A stretch of DNA of 64,000 bases from an uncultured Emticicia sp. (lineage in GTDB: Bacteria > Bacteroidota > Bacteroidia > Cytophagales > Spirosomataceae). The translations under genes were made by a program, and so were the position numbers. Shown in pieces: positions 45,133 to 55,800 of the stretch. Position 1 is the first letter of the stretch, and every line of letters starts with the position of its first letter. Below the pieces are notes generated by a model, which saw only the letters and a list, made by a program, of their open reading frames with translations, ran no database searches and was not told the origin of the DNA. The stretch spans positions 68,076-132,075 of the forward strand of contig NZ_CALCZQ010000063.1 in the NCBI RefSeq assembly GCF_937903345.1, written 5' to 3'.

Positions 45133-47877
45133 TTAATTACAGTAATCCAAATACCCGGATATATTTCTACTTCTATCATCAGCAGTTCGTGCTTGAAAAT
45201 ACTGAGCATTTGTACTATTTGGAAGAGTAATTTCAAAGCCATTATCTAAGATATTTGCTTTGTACCATATTATTCCATCAGTTGAAAATTCAGTATAAGT
45301 GTTGATGTCAATATTATGTACAAAAACATGAAATGTTGTATTCCCTCCATTACAAGTTTTATAGTTTTTAGCTTGGTCAAACTCAAATGGTTGTAATGAA
45401 CAGATTGTTGAAATCTGATTTGGACTTTTTACTTTTGGCTTTGGTTGATATAATTGTAATTGAGGACAACCAATAATTGCGGTAAATAGAATATTTGAGT
45501 TTCCATTTGCAAAGAAATTAGGCTCTAATATAATAGCTTTCCCTGCTCGATAAATATCTGTCGAGTTATCGGGAATAGTAGAATTAAGTGTTATATAATC
45601 TTGACAATTTCCTGCACAAATGGAGTTTGGTAAATTATAAATCTCATTTCTAAAAGCATTAATAAGGCGTTCATCATTCCGAGCATGACCTAAATCTTTG
45701 TCAAGAGGGGCATAAACAGTATCAAAGGGTGTAGTTCCTGCACATTTGGAAAGATTTACACCTGTAAAGTTTTTGTAAATATTATAGTTTTCAGAATTGG
45801 GGAAAGTATAATCTACTGAACTCATAGTGGGCATAAAATTAGTAAATGGAAGTAAATTTAAAGGAACGCCCAATTGTTTTGAGGTAATTTTATCCAGGAT
45901 TTTATTTAGTCCTTTTATTTGGTCGCCTTCAATATCTACGTCAGCATCAGCACCAAAATTTCCGCCTGGTGCTATATCATAACTTTGATTATTAAATGGC
46001 AATGTATAAAATTTTTGTTGTTTAAATTGTCCACCCCCAAATACTAATTTAAAGAGATTTGTCTTATTATTAACGGCAAAATCAAGCGATTCACAACGAT
46101 TACTTTCTGTTTGGGTATATGCCTTTATTCTAACAACATCACAATTTGAAGTACAAACTGGGTTTTTATTCTTAATAATTTCTAATTCAAATTCTTGCTG
46201 ACAAGGTGTAATAATTTCATTATCGGGCTGTGTTTGTGATTTCAAGATGCCCGAACGATTTCCATTAACAATAGCTACTTTTCGACAAATAGAAGGGTAA
46301 TTATTAACTAAATTTAGATTACTCGAAAGTTGAGTTCTGTAAGGATGTGGCTCAATTTCTTCTGAACCCATTGAAGAGTGATTTACGAGCATTTGCTTTG
46401 CACCGTTATTTTGATGTAAGAAATTTCGAACACCTTCAAAAATATGTAACCCTCCATATTGTGTAACCATATCTAACATTTGTTGTACACCAAGAGGTAC
46501 TTCTGCTCCTTGGTGTGGACCATCAAAAGAAATGTAAGTTCGGGTATGATGGGGCTTGTTATTTTTCTCCATATAAGCAAGTGCATATCGAGCAACTAAT
46601 GCACCCATACTTGGAGCGATAAAAATAAAATCTTGTTGAATTGAGGACTGATATTGATTATAAATTGTTTCCAAAAATTTGGCAAAGGCAAGTCCATTAT
46701 TTTCTACGAAACCAGCTCCACCACGATTTGTTCCCTTCTCATCATAATCGTAGATAGCAATGTCATAGCCATTTTGCCGTAATTCATCACCAAATCTTTT
46801 ATCAATACCATTTTCTTGAAATTTTCGATTAACTCTACCGTCCCAAATATCCCAAACTTTTCGTGAATTAGTAGGGTCGAAACCATCAACAAAAATGACT
46901 AACTTCTTTATTTGCTGTGAAGTACAATTATTATCAGCAAAGAAAATATATCCCCTGCCTTTGGCAGCATATGCTCCGCTTCCATACCCACCATCAAATG
47001 AATCACCAGTTACAAATATCTGAGTTTGTCCGTTACAAGGCGTTAATTCCTTTAAATCCTCTTTTTTAAGTTCAATTCTTGATATTTTTACACCAAAAAT
47101 TTTCTTCTTGAGTTTAATAGTCAATATAGCAAAACTTGTTACAGTAACGAATGGAATAAAAAACGAAAAAAATCGAATAGGTCCTTTTATTGAACGTCCA
47201 TTTTGTTGATTGCCTAAACCCAAAAGTGATTCTCGATGTAAAAGTTGTCCATCCATTTCAAAATCTATGTATTCATAATCTGATAGATTGAAACCATTAT
47301 TTGAAAGTATAAAGTCAGAATCTAAGTAGAAAGTATGGGTTGATCCTGTATAAAAGCGGTCTAATCCTTCTGCAAAAAGAGGAACTGCTATAAAGACATT
47401 TTGAGCATCATAGGGAGATTCATTTCTACCTGAAACATCATAGATTTTTCCATTACTTGTTGAAAGTAAGTTATTTGCTACTGCATCTGGGTTAATTGTA
47501 TTAAAATTATAATCAATAATACCAATAGGGTGGTGAAAGTCGGGGTCTGTATTGAAATTTATTAGTTTAGTTCCAAGTTCCGATGTATGAATTAAAGAGG
47601 AACGAGAAAATGAAGAATGATAGATTTCGTTATACGCTTGAATAAAATGAAGTGTACTTGTTGTGTTTGTATTTTCTGAACCATCATAAGTGGTTAGTTC
47701 TGCCCAAGGAAAAACAGACTCATAAAGAATCCCTGTGGGGACTTGTGATTTATCGAGAGGGCTGATAATATCAGCAATTTCTGTATTAATTGGCGTGGGA
47801 ATATTGCAATTTGGAATTTGAGAAAATGCAAAGTCACAGCAAGCCAACCACATAATGGAGGCATAAAAATACTTCAT
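45133..47877 (-). CDS. Large secreted protein with lipase-like alpha/beta-hydrolase domain
   Basis: This 914-residue protein has a signal peptide (ending FAFSQ). A strongly hydrophobic stretch at about 231-250 could be a membrane helix. From about 305 a lipase-like domain follows: IFVDGFDPTN, then FIFIAPSMGALVARYAL, in which the nucleophile elbow is A-P-S-M-G rather than G-x-S-x-G, and YISFDGPHQGAEVP. The later part has several Cys pairs and an end rich in strands (DKSCTSQ-like repeats in a cysteine-bearing adhesion style), typical of secreted Bacteroidota proteins. I do not know the substrate. It is upstream of the terminator copy at 45082 and follows the small gene at 48403 after 14 bp. Confidence 0.8.
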   Translation of the reverse strand: MKYFYASIMWLACCDFAFSQIPNCNIPTPINTEIADIISPLDKSQVPTGILYESVFPWAELTTYDGSENTNTTSTLHFIQAYNEIYHSSFSRSSLIHTSELGTKLINFNTDPDFHHPIGIIDYNFNTINPDAVANNLLSTSNGKIYDVSGRNESPYDAQNVFIAVPLFAEGLDRFYTGSTHTFYLDSDFILSNNGFNLSDYEYIDFEMDGQLLHRESLLGLGNQQNGRSIKGPIRFFSFFIPFVTVTSFAILTIKLKKKIFGVKISRIELKKEDLKELTPCNGQTQIFVTGDSFDGGYGSGAYAAKGRGYIFFADNNCTSQQIKKLVIFVDGFDPTNSRKVWDIWDGRVNRKFQENGIDKRFGDELRQNGYDIAIYDYDEKGTNRGGAGFVENNGLAFAKFLETIYNQYQSSIQQDFIFIAPSMGALVARYALAYMEKNNKPHHTRTYISFDGPHQGAEVPLGVQQMLDMVTQYGGLHIFEGVRNFLHQNNGAKQMLVNHSSMGSEEIEPHPYRTQLSSNLNLVNNYPSICRKVAIVNGNRSGILKSQTQPDNEIITPCQQEFELEIIKNKNPVCTSNCDVVRIKAYTQTESNRCESLDFAVNNKTNLFKLVFGGGQFKQQKFYTLPFNNQSYDIAPGGNFGADADVDIEGDQIKGLNKILDKITSKQLGVPLNLLPFTNFMPTMSSVDYTFPNSENYNIYKNFTGVNLSKCAGTTPFDTVYAPLDKDLGHARNDERLINAFRNEIYNLPNSICAGNCQDYITLNSTIPDNSTDIYRAGKAIILEPNFFANGNSNILFTAIIGCPQLQLYQPKPKVKSPNQISTICSLQPFEFDQAKNYKTCNGGNTTFHVFVHNIDINTYTEFSTDGIIWYKANILDNGFEITLPNSTNAQYFQARTADDRSRNISGYLDYCN

Positions 47878-47890
47878 AGAATGATGTGTT

Positions 47891-48403
47891 TTAGTAAGTT
47901 AAATTGTTAAATTGACCGTTACGAATTTTAGCTATTTTTGTTTTATCTATCTCGCTTTTAGCATCAAATTCAAATTTTCCACTTACTTTTTTAGTAAGTG
48001 TATCTACTTTTGTAATTTCAATAAATCCAATTCCCTTTATAGATGAATAATCCTCCCTAATAGAATTGCCATTCACTTTTATATATCCTCCTGAATATGA
48101 AGCCTTTGCATAGAGAGAATCAATATAGTGCTTCTTAACCTCTAACTTTTGACCTTTTAAGTTGATAAAGAAAAGAACATCTTTATAAGTCTTCGAGTTA
48201 TAAGCAGAAACCGTAAAAGTTCCTTTTAATTTATACCAATCTGCAATTAATACCTCATTAAAAATATCTCCATTACTATTAGGTCTATACCTTTCTCCGT
48301 CGATTTCACAATAAAATCTTTCGTTGTCTGTCGGTGGACTTGGTTCAACGTTAGAACCTTTACAGCCACCGAAAATTAGTATGATAAAGAGTATTTGTTT
48401 CAT
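47891..48403 (-). CDS. Small lipoprotein of unknown function
   Basis: I choose the start at 48403 (MKQILFIILIFGGC), which gives 170 residues with a lipoprotein signal and Cys at about residue 14. The mature part starts KGSNVEPSPPTDN and is strand-rich (FYCEIDGERYRPN and FFINLKGQKLEV), like the DUF6252/DUF5025-type Bacteroidota lipoproteins; this is a loose resemblance. It lies between a small membrane protein and the lipase-like protein in one compact group. Confidence 0.7.
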   Translation of the reverse strand: MKQILFIILIFGGCKGSNVEPSPPTDNERFYCEIDGERYRPNSNGDIFNEVLIADWYKLKGTFTVSAYNSKTYKDVLFFINLKGQKLEVKKHYIDSLYAKASYSGGYIKVNGNSIREDYSSIKGIGFIEITKVDTLTKKVSGKFEFDAKSEIDKTKIAKIRNGQFNNLTY

Positions 48404-48431
48404 GTTATTTCTATTTAAAAGAGTTAAGGAA

Positions 48432-48950
48432 TTAATAAAACCATCCTGTAAACCAATCACTAAAAAACTTAGTTAACATCCATAAAATATAGGAAAGTAA
48501 TATGGCGTAAAGAATTAGCATTAACATTATAAATCCTAATGAAGATAAGCCGTAGGTTATCCATAATTTTTTTCTTCTAATTTTAGAAAACTCTTCTCTA
48601 TAAGCATTAATATACAATTGGTCTTCTGAATATATTGATTTAGGGATTTCTATTTTGTTATGGTTTATTCCTTTTTTCTGAAAATATAAAGGGATAATCC
48701 AACCTAAAATTGGTGTGCCTATAAAAGCTCCAGCAATTACAATTCTATTTTCCTTTTTATTGATAAAGTGCTTTTTTGCATCAATTCTTGCAATTTTACT
48801 TATCGAATCTTGTCTAATACTATTAGTAGAATCTGATAAAATATAAATTCTACTTCCTCCATAGCAGTTAAAAAAAAATATTATAAATAGAGGTGTTTTC
48901 TTTATAACTAATAAATTTTTTTTCACATTATTAAGTTTAGTGTTATCCAT
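48432..48950 (-). CDS. Small membrane protein of unknown function
   Basis: The 172-residue product has a hydrophobic stretch near residues 18-28, one near 70-90 (VIAGAFIGTPILGWIIPLYF) and a longer pair near 130-160 (SLGFIMLMLILYAILLSYILW). I recognise no family. It is first in the three-gene group that ends at the 45082 terminator. The region is especially AT-rich. Confidence 0.65.
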   Translation of the reverse strand: MDNTKLNNVKKNLLVIKKTPLFIIFFFNCYGGSRIYILSDSTNSIRQDSISKIARIDAKKHFINKKENRIVIAGAFIGTPILGWIIPLYFQKKGINHNKIEIPKSIYSEDQLYINAYREEFSKIRRKKLWITYGLSSLGFIMLMLILYAILLSYILWMLTKFFSDWFTGWFY

Positions 48951-49288
48951 GTTTTAAACGAAAAAAAGTGAAAACGTCACTAATATTTCGTTCTCCGAGG
49001 CTTACCACAGCCCAAACAACAGAAATAAAGCAACGCCCACGTATAACCGTAGGCTTTCAACTTTCCTCCTGTTTAACTTAAATTTTCCTAATTTCAATAA
49101 CAGGCTCACAAGCTATAACGCTAGTATGTATTTTTATCTATCTCAATATTTTAATTCATTTACTGTCTCCATATTTAGTTCGTGGAAAAGTTGCAAATAT
49201 TATTTTTTAAAACATTATAAAAATACGTAGTAAAATTCAGTATTTTTAGACTTTTCCTTATCATTTCAGACATATTATTTCTAAAAAA
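48951..49288. other. Intergenic region between the three-gene group and clpC terminator
   Basis: About 340 bp without a gene. It holds a more GC-rich phrase at about 48990-49060 with two TATAAC-like words and CGTAGGC, unlike the surrounding AT-rich sequence. I see no ORF and cannot name it. Confidence 0.35.
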
Positions 49289-49321
49289 CAAAAAAGCACG
49301 ACAGATTGCCGTGCTTTTTTG
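49289..49321. terminator. 33-bp terminator, copy 2, after clpC
   Basis: Identical over all 33 bases to 45082-45114: an 11-bp stem with loop ACAGATTGC and A/T runs on both sides. It lies 22 bp after the clpC stop and can end the clpC transcript. Confidence 0.9.
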
Positions 49322-49343
49322 TTAAAAACAAGATTAAAAAATG

Positions 49344-51884
49344 CTACTGATTATTTTCGATTGACTCTTCTTTGTTGGTTCTACTAAACGAAAGTGCTTC
49401 ACCTTCCCCACTATAATCTACTATAATTGTATCGCCTTCTCGAACATCGCCTTTCAAGATTTCTTCCGCCAATGGGTCTTCCACATATTTCTGAATCGCA
49501 CGGTTCAATGGTCTCGCTCCGTATTGTTGGTCATAGCCTTTTTCTGACAAGAAATCTTTTGCTTTTTCAGTCAAAGAGATGTTATAGCCAATATTAGTAA
49601 TGCGAGCAATCAAACGACCAAGAGCGATGTCAATAATCTTATGAATGTCTTCACGGCTCAATGAATTGAACACAATTACATCATCTAAACGGTTTAAGAA
49701 TTCGGGTGAAAAAGTTTTCTTCAAGGCATTCTGAATCGTACTTTTCACTATATCATCTTGATTGTCAGTGCGTGATTTAGTTGCGAAACCAATACCTGTA
49801 CCGAAATCTTTCAAGTCACGAACTCCAATATTTGAAGTCATAATAATGATTGTATTCCGAAAATCAACTCGTCTACCAAGGCTATCTGTCAGAATGCCAT
49901 CGTCAAGTACCTGCAACAAGATATTATAAACATCTGGGTGTGCTTTTTCAATCTCATCCAACAATATAACAGAATAAGGCTTTCTACGGATTTTCTCGGT
50001 TAATTGACCGCCTTCTTCGTAGCCGACATATCCTGGAGGTGCTCCAACTAAGCGAGAGATACTGAATTTTTCCATGTACTCACTCATATCAATTCTTACT
50101 AAGGCGTCTTCTTTATCAAAAAGATACGTTGCAAGGGTCTTAGCCAATTCGGTTTTTCCGACACCCGTTGGGCCTAAGAAAATAAACGAACCGATAGGTT
50201 TTTTAGGGTCTTTCAATCCAACGCGAGTACGCTGAATTGATTTCACGAGTTTCTCAACTGCTGGGTCTTGACCAACGATTCTTCCACGAAGAGCATCGCC
50301 CATGTTCAAGATCTTCTCGCCATCATTCATGTTGACACGCTTCACAGGAATACCCGTCATCATTGCCACAACATCTCCAACATGATCTTCGGTTACAGTA
50401 TAACGCTTAGACTTCGCTTCTTCCTCCCAAGACATTTTAGCTTTGTCGAGTTGCTCTAAAAGTTTTTTCTCACGATCACGTAGTTGAGCAGCTTCTTCAT
50501 AGCGTTGACTCTTCACAACCTGATTTTTCTCTTTCTTGATTAACTCAACTTGTTCTTCCAAAAACAAAATATCTTGTGGAACAGAAATATTACTTATATG
50601 TACTCTCGCTCCAACTTCGTCCAAAACGTCAATTGCTTTGTCAGGTAAATAGCGATCTGTAATGTATCTTTCCGATAATTTAACAGCCGCTTCCAAAGCA
50701 CCTTGTGTATAACTTACATGGTGGTGATCTTCATACTTATCTTTAATATTATTCAATATTTCGATGGTTTCCTCGATTGATGTTGCTTCAACCATCACCA
50801 TTTGGAAACGACGTGCCAAAGCACCATCCTTCTCGATATATTGACGATACTCATCAAGGGTTGTTGCACCAATACATTGAATATCGCCACGAGCCAAGGC
50901 AGGCTTAAACATATTAGAAGCATCCAGTGAGCCACTTGCACCACCTGCACCTACGATTGTGTGAATCTCATCAATGAATAAAATAACATCTGGCGATTTC
51001 TCCAATTCATTCATTACGGCCTTCATTCGCTCTTCAAACTGGCCACGGTATTTTGTCCCTGCCACCAATGAAGCTAAATCAAGCGTTACGACGCGTTTCC
51101 CGAATAAAATTCTTGAAACTTTTTTCTGAACAATTCTGAGAGCCAAACCTTCCGCGATGGCAGTTTTGCCAACGCCAGGCTCACCGATCAAAATAGGATT
51201 ATTTTTTTTACGCCTTGAGAGAATTTGAGCAACACGCTCAATTTCTTTTTCACGTCCTACAATAGGGTCGAGTTTACCAGCTTCGGCAAATTTGGTAAGG
51301 TCACGTCCGAAATTATCTAATACAGGAGTCTTCGACTTTTCAGGATTTTTCTGTTCTCCCTTTTGCTGATATCCACCGGTATTACCACCGAAGATTCTTT
51401 CATCGTCATCGTCAGTCTCTGGGCGTTCCATTACAGGTTTCTGTCCAGTTAGTTGATATTCAAGCATTTCCTTTGTTTGTTCGTAATTAAGCTGGAATTT
51501 CTGTAAAATTTGTCCACCGAGGTTATCACCATCACGCAAAATAGCCAAAAGCAAATGCTCAGTACCTATCAGCTGAGACTTAAAAATTTTAGCCTCAAGA
51601 TGGGTAATTTTCAAAACTTTTTCAGACTGGCGAGTAAGCGGGATATTCGCCAAATTTTTAATATTGTTTGTAGCAGTGCCTTTTGTGGCTTGCTCAATAG
51701 TGATGCGTAGTTCGTCAAGTTGTACGCCTGAATCTCTCAATAGATTTAGAGCAATCCCCTCACCATCTCTTATCATCCCCAAAATCAAGTGTTCGGTTCC
51801 GATATAATCATGACCCAGTCGTAACGCCTCTTCACGAGCTAAGGTTATGATTTCTTTGACTTTCTGTGAAAATTTAGGCTCCAT
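49344..51884 (-). CDS. clpC: ATP-dependent Clp protease ATP-binding subunit ClpC
   Basis: ClpC unfolds damaged or tagged proteins for ClpP. The 846-residue product has a double Clp N domain (1-150), a first AAA+ module with Walker A GEPGVGKT near 233 and DEIHTIVGAGGASG, a middle domain with a UVR-type motif (YEEAAQLRDREKKLLEQ near 460), and a second module with GPTGVGKT near 571 and LLDEIEKAHPDV. The C-terminal domain ends in a charged tail. It is transcribed alone in the minus direction. Confidence 0.96.
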   Translation of the reverse strand: MEPKFSQKVKEIITLAREEALRLGHDYIGTEHLILGMIRDGEGIALNLLRDSGVQLDELRITIEQATKGTATNNIKNLANIPLTRQSEKVLKITHLEAKIFKSQLIGTEHLLLAILRDGDNLGGQILQKFQLNYEQTKEMLEYQLTGQKPVMERPETDDDDERIFGGNTGGYQQKGEQKNPEKSKTPVLDNFGRDLTKFAEAGKLDPIVGREKEIERVAQILSRRKKNNPILIGEPGVGKTAIAEGLALRIVQKKVSRILFGKRVVTLDLASLVAGTKYRGQFEERMKAVMNELEKSPDVILFIDEIHTIVGAGGASGSLDASNMFKPALARGDIQCIGATTLDEYRQYIEKDGALARRFQMVMVEATSIEETIEILNNIKDKYEDHHHVSYTQGALEAAVKLSERYITDRYLPDKAIDVLDEVGARVHISNISVPQDILFLEEQVELIKKEKNQVVKSQRYEEAAQLRDREKKLLEQLDKAKMSWEEEAKSKRYTVTEDHVGDVVAMMTGIPVKRVNMNDGEKILNMGDALRGRIVGQDPAVEKLVKSIQRTRVGLKDPKKPIGSFIFLGPTGVGKTELAKTLATYLFDKEDALVRIDMSEYMEKFSISRLVGAPPGYVGYEEGGQLTEKIRRKPYSVILLDEIEKAHPDVYNILLQVLDDGILTDSLGRRVDFRNTIIIMTSNIGVRDLKDFGTGIGFATKSRTDNQDDIVKSTIQNALKKTFSPEFLNRLDDVIVFNSLSREDIHKIIDIALGRLIARITNIGYNISLTEKAKDFLSEKGYDQQYGARPLNRAIQKYVEDPLAEEILKGDVREGDTIIVDYSGEGEALSFSRTNKEESIENNQ

Positions 51885-51893
51885 TTGAAATTA

Positions 51894-52062
51894 ATGTAGA
51901 ATGAAGAATGTAGAATGAAGAATTAATTTGCAAGCTACAATCAGAATATTTTTACAATTAAAACGAATCAAACGATAATTAGAAAATGTAGGTTTTTTTA
52001 GGTAAAATATTTCAATTCTTGAAAAAGACCTTTTTGTACTCACGATTCTACATTCTTAATTA
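51894..52062. repeat. Intergenic palindrome, word GAATGTAGAATGAAG
   Basis: The left part repeats TAGAATGAAGAATG (51897-51925). The right part reads GATTCTACATTCTTAATTA (52043-52061), which is the reverse complement of the left word. Between them are about 110 AT-rich bases. It lies between the clpC start and the end of the WbqC-like gene. Confidence 0.6.
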
Positions 52063-52105
52063 ACATTTATGTTTTGCAATATAACGGATTATTGATAAAG
52101 TGTGT

Positions 52106-52747
52106 TCAAATAGGCTTGGATTTTTTTAAAATTTCTAAAGCTTGATTTCCACGGCAGAATAATAAATCAATTATAGAAAGGTTAGGAACAAATTCATTGC
52201 CAAAATTTTGCTGATAAGGACTTGTTTGATAAAATTTACTACTATTTGATTTGTTTTTGGGACTTATTAGATTTCGAGCATCAAAAACAGTCGAATTGAC
52301 TTCTTTTTCGTAATACGAAGTCTGACGAATTGTCTTGTTTATTCGAAGTAACTTTAGACACATTGTCAGGATTTCAAAATTAAAATCCCATAAAAAGGAG
52401 TGTTTTTTTTCATAAATATTTTTGAAATAATCTGAATAAAACTCATAAAAAGGAGATTTTCCATAAGCTGCATTCATAGTTCGCCAATGATTTATGTCCC
52501 ACCTTTGGCTAAAATCAATTTTTAAATCTTTTATTAAAATCTTTTTATTGCCATCAATTACAGGTATAACCAACATTTCAGTTTTGTTTGAACCCAAAAT
52601 ATAACTACGATTTCGGTAAGATTGCTTGACGAAGTTTTCGTTTGATTCGAAGATTACTTCATTGTATGATTGAATGCAACTAAAAAACTCTATACTTGGC
52701 AAATATTGCAATTCAATCAAAACTGCTTGTTTATCAAATGTTTTCAT
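52106..52747 (-). CDS. WbqC-like family protein
   Basis: The 213-residue protein matches the WbqC family in its start (AVLIELQYLPSIEFFS), the RNRSYILG block near 45, IPVIDG and the middle HWRTMNAAYGKSPFYEFY near 90. WbqC proteins are linked to polysaccharide or antigen genes, but their enzyme activity is not known. It is divergent from the OmpA-family gene. Confidence 0.85.
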   Translation of the reverse strand: MKTFDKQAVLIELQYLPSIEFFSCIQSYNEVIFESNENFVKQSYRNRSYILGSNKTEMLVIPVIDGNKKILIKDLKIDFSQRWDINHWRTMNAAYGKSPFYEFYSDYFKNIYEKKHSFLWDFNFEILTMCLKLLRINKTIRQTSYYEKEVNSTVFDARNLISPKNKSNSSKFYQTSPYQQNFGNEFVPNLSIIDLLFCRGNQALEILKKSKPI

Positions 52748-52860
52748 TTAGCAAAAAAACATAATTTAAAAAAAAGATACAATTCATTTTAGTAAAACTG
52801 TTAAAATGTATGGATTTTTTCTGAAATTTGTTGACCCAACGCATATACTTTCCAAAAAGC

Positions 52861-55800
52861 ATGACATTGATTTTTATTAACTTATATTTACTTCTTGCCT
52901 CAATTAATATTCCAGTTTTGGAAAACCTAATATTTGCAAGTAAAACAAGTAGAAACACTCCTTTTATTGAGGTTCCACTCAACTTATCAGCAAAAGACAA
53001 ACGCAATAATATACAGTTACGACCAAAATTTACTGTTCTTTCGATTGCAGATGGAAAAGCAATTCCACTCTCAGAAGTAGCAGGAAAATTTAGTGTAATG
53101 GTCAGGACTGGAGAATCCTATAAAATTAAAGCTCAATTGGATGGTTATATTACTGAAGAAAAAACACAAAAAATTGACACTGACCAAGGCAAAGAAGGTT
53201 TAAATGTTGTGCTCGAAATGGAGCCTCAACCTTCAACCATTTTAATTCTAAATGCCCTTGATGAAACAACAGGTGACAAGATAGATGCCACTTTTACTAT
53301 TACTGCTGGAGATAAATCTTATACTGGAAGAACCGAAAAAGGTGTACCCTACTATAAATTGAATATAACAAAAACCGACCTATATACAGTTGAAGTAAAC
53401 TCGAATAGTCATAAACCCAAACGTGAAAGTTTTATTATAGAAATTGGCGACTCTTCAAGGTCCTATCGCAAGGAAATTAGACTAAAAAAAAACGTCAATA
53501 GCGTAAAGATTCAAATCGTTGATGATAAAAAACAAGTATTGAAAGGTGTAAGGTTGAAAATAACAAATATTGGTGATAGCTTAGATTTATTAAATAAATC
53601 TTTGCCAGAAGGTGAAGCCATTGTTGCGTTCGACCCAACGAAAAGTTATTCCTTATCCATCGATCAACCTGGTTTTTCCTCAGTAAAATTAGATTTTAAA
53701 GCTGCAAATCAAAATGATTTAGTTATAACTATGCTTGAAGAAAGCTTCTTTTCGTTTGGTGCGTATGATAAAATATCAGGCAAACGTATTTCTGCAAATT
53801 TTAAAATTTCGATTAAAGATAAAATTCAAGAAATTCAAGGAGCAACAGACTCTGACGTAAAATTTAAGGCAACTGAAAAAGGTATATATACTATAGAAGT
53901 AAGCCATCCAAGCTACATTACCAACAAGCAGCAATATAATTTAGAAAATTTAAGTGCGGGAAAAATAAATCAGAAAATAATGCTCGAAAGCATTTTTGAT
54001 GAATATATAATTTTGGTAGTCGATAGTGAAGATAAACAGATGATTCAGGGGTCTGATGTAAAAATTTTCGATGATTTAAACCAGCCCGTTCAACTACAAC
54101 TTAATGATAAAACTGGGGAATTTAAGGTAGTTTTAGAAAAAAACAAAAATTATTTCTATAAAATTGAAGCCAATGGCTATATGGAGAAAACTGGGGCACT
54201 CCAACGGAGCTCCGGCAAATTGATTAGTATCAGCCTAGAGAAAGTATTCCAAACTTTATTATATTTGGCGATTGATGGAATTACTAAAAAGCGTATTGAA
54301 GCAAAATATAAACTAATTCGACCTGACCAAGAAGCATTATTTGGAACTTCGGATGCAAACCAAAAATACAAAGTTGATCTTTTCCCACAGAAAAATTATA
54401 TTTTAGAAGTTTGGGCAGATGGTTACAAAACGCTCTCCAATAACTTAGGTTTTGAGGCCGGTAAAACTGAAAAAAATGAAATAAAAATAGTTGAATTGCA
54501 AAAAGATAACTACAGTTTCACATTTAAAGTTGTTGAAGCTCAAAAGAAACTGGCCCTAAACAATGCTGTATTTTCTGTTCTAAATTTTAATACCAACCAA
54601 CCCGTTGTTTCAACAAACCTAAAAAACAGTTTTACTGTGAATTTACTGGTTACTGAAACTTATTACGTAATGGTTGAGGCAGAAGGCTACGAAAAATCTT
54701 TACAAAAAATCAATGTGAAGGCATTGGCATCAAATAGCCTATTTGAACAGGAAATTCCACTTTTCAAAAATAACTTTGATAAAACCAAGTTGATTGTACA
54801 AGATGAATCCAAAGGTGGATACGTAGCAAATGCCAACCTTAGGATTTTCAATGCCAATAATGAAACCATTCCAATTGTAGCAAACCCACTTTCTACGCAC
54901 TGGTTTGCAGTACTCAAAAATAATGAGTCATACAATATTGAAATAAATGCGGATGGTTACTTGCCTTACAAAGGTATTTTACCAAAAATCACATCTAATA
55001 AGACCATTAAAATAAAAATCAAGAAATTGCCTACACAGGAGGTTTTATTCGCACCAGTTGACGCTTTGACAAAAAAAGATTTAGTAGCAGAATTTAAAAT
55101 TACTTCTGGCGGCGAAGTTGTTAATGGAAAACTTTTACAAGGCGGTACACAAATGAAAGCTACTTTTATAAAAAACAAAACTTATGAAATCGAGCTGACC
55201 CCAAGTGGCTATAAAACTTATAAAGATACTGTAAACCTTACCAATGCTGTAAATGGCGTAATAACAATTAGACTAAAAAAAGAAACCTATGCTTTTGTCT
55301 TTAAGGCTCTTGACTCAATAAAAAGGCAGCCTATCCCAAATGTGTCTCTTAAATTGACCGATGAGGCAAATCAATCCTTAATGACCAAGTATTCTCTCGA
55401 AACACAAGATTTTCAGGCAAATCTAATTCCTGACAAAAAATATAAGGTAGAGGTAGAAGCCCCTGGTTATGAAGTATATACCGAAATCGTGGACGTAACC
55501 AGCCTAGCCTCGAATTCTGATTTCAAGCGTGAGTTATTAATGCTAAAGAAAGAGGTTGAAAAGAAAGTCGAGCCAAAACCAGAAGAGCAAAAAAGAGTAG
55601 AGCAAAAGACCGAGCCAATAAATCAGATTGAGAACAACTTCAAAGAAGTAGCGACAGTACCAGAAAAAATAGTCGAGAAAAAGCTAGAAGATGATATTAA
55701 AAAAGTAGAAAAGAAAGATGAAAAAACATACATAGATAAGGCAGAAGTTATTACCGACGAAGATTTTAACGTAAAAGTTAAAAAATTTGAGAATTTAGAT

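Noticed and set aside
45133..48950. Phage-defence island in the three-gene group
   Set aside because: No nuclease, helicase, reverse transcriptase, TIR or similar defence domain is visible; the proteins are exported or membrane-bound.
48985..49110. attC-like integron recombination site
   Set aside because: TATAACCGTAGGC, TATAACGC and GTTTAAC resemble parts of attC cores, but I could not find a matching pair of core sites in the required order.
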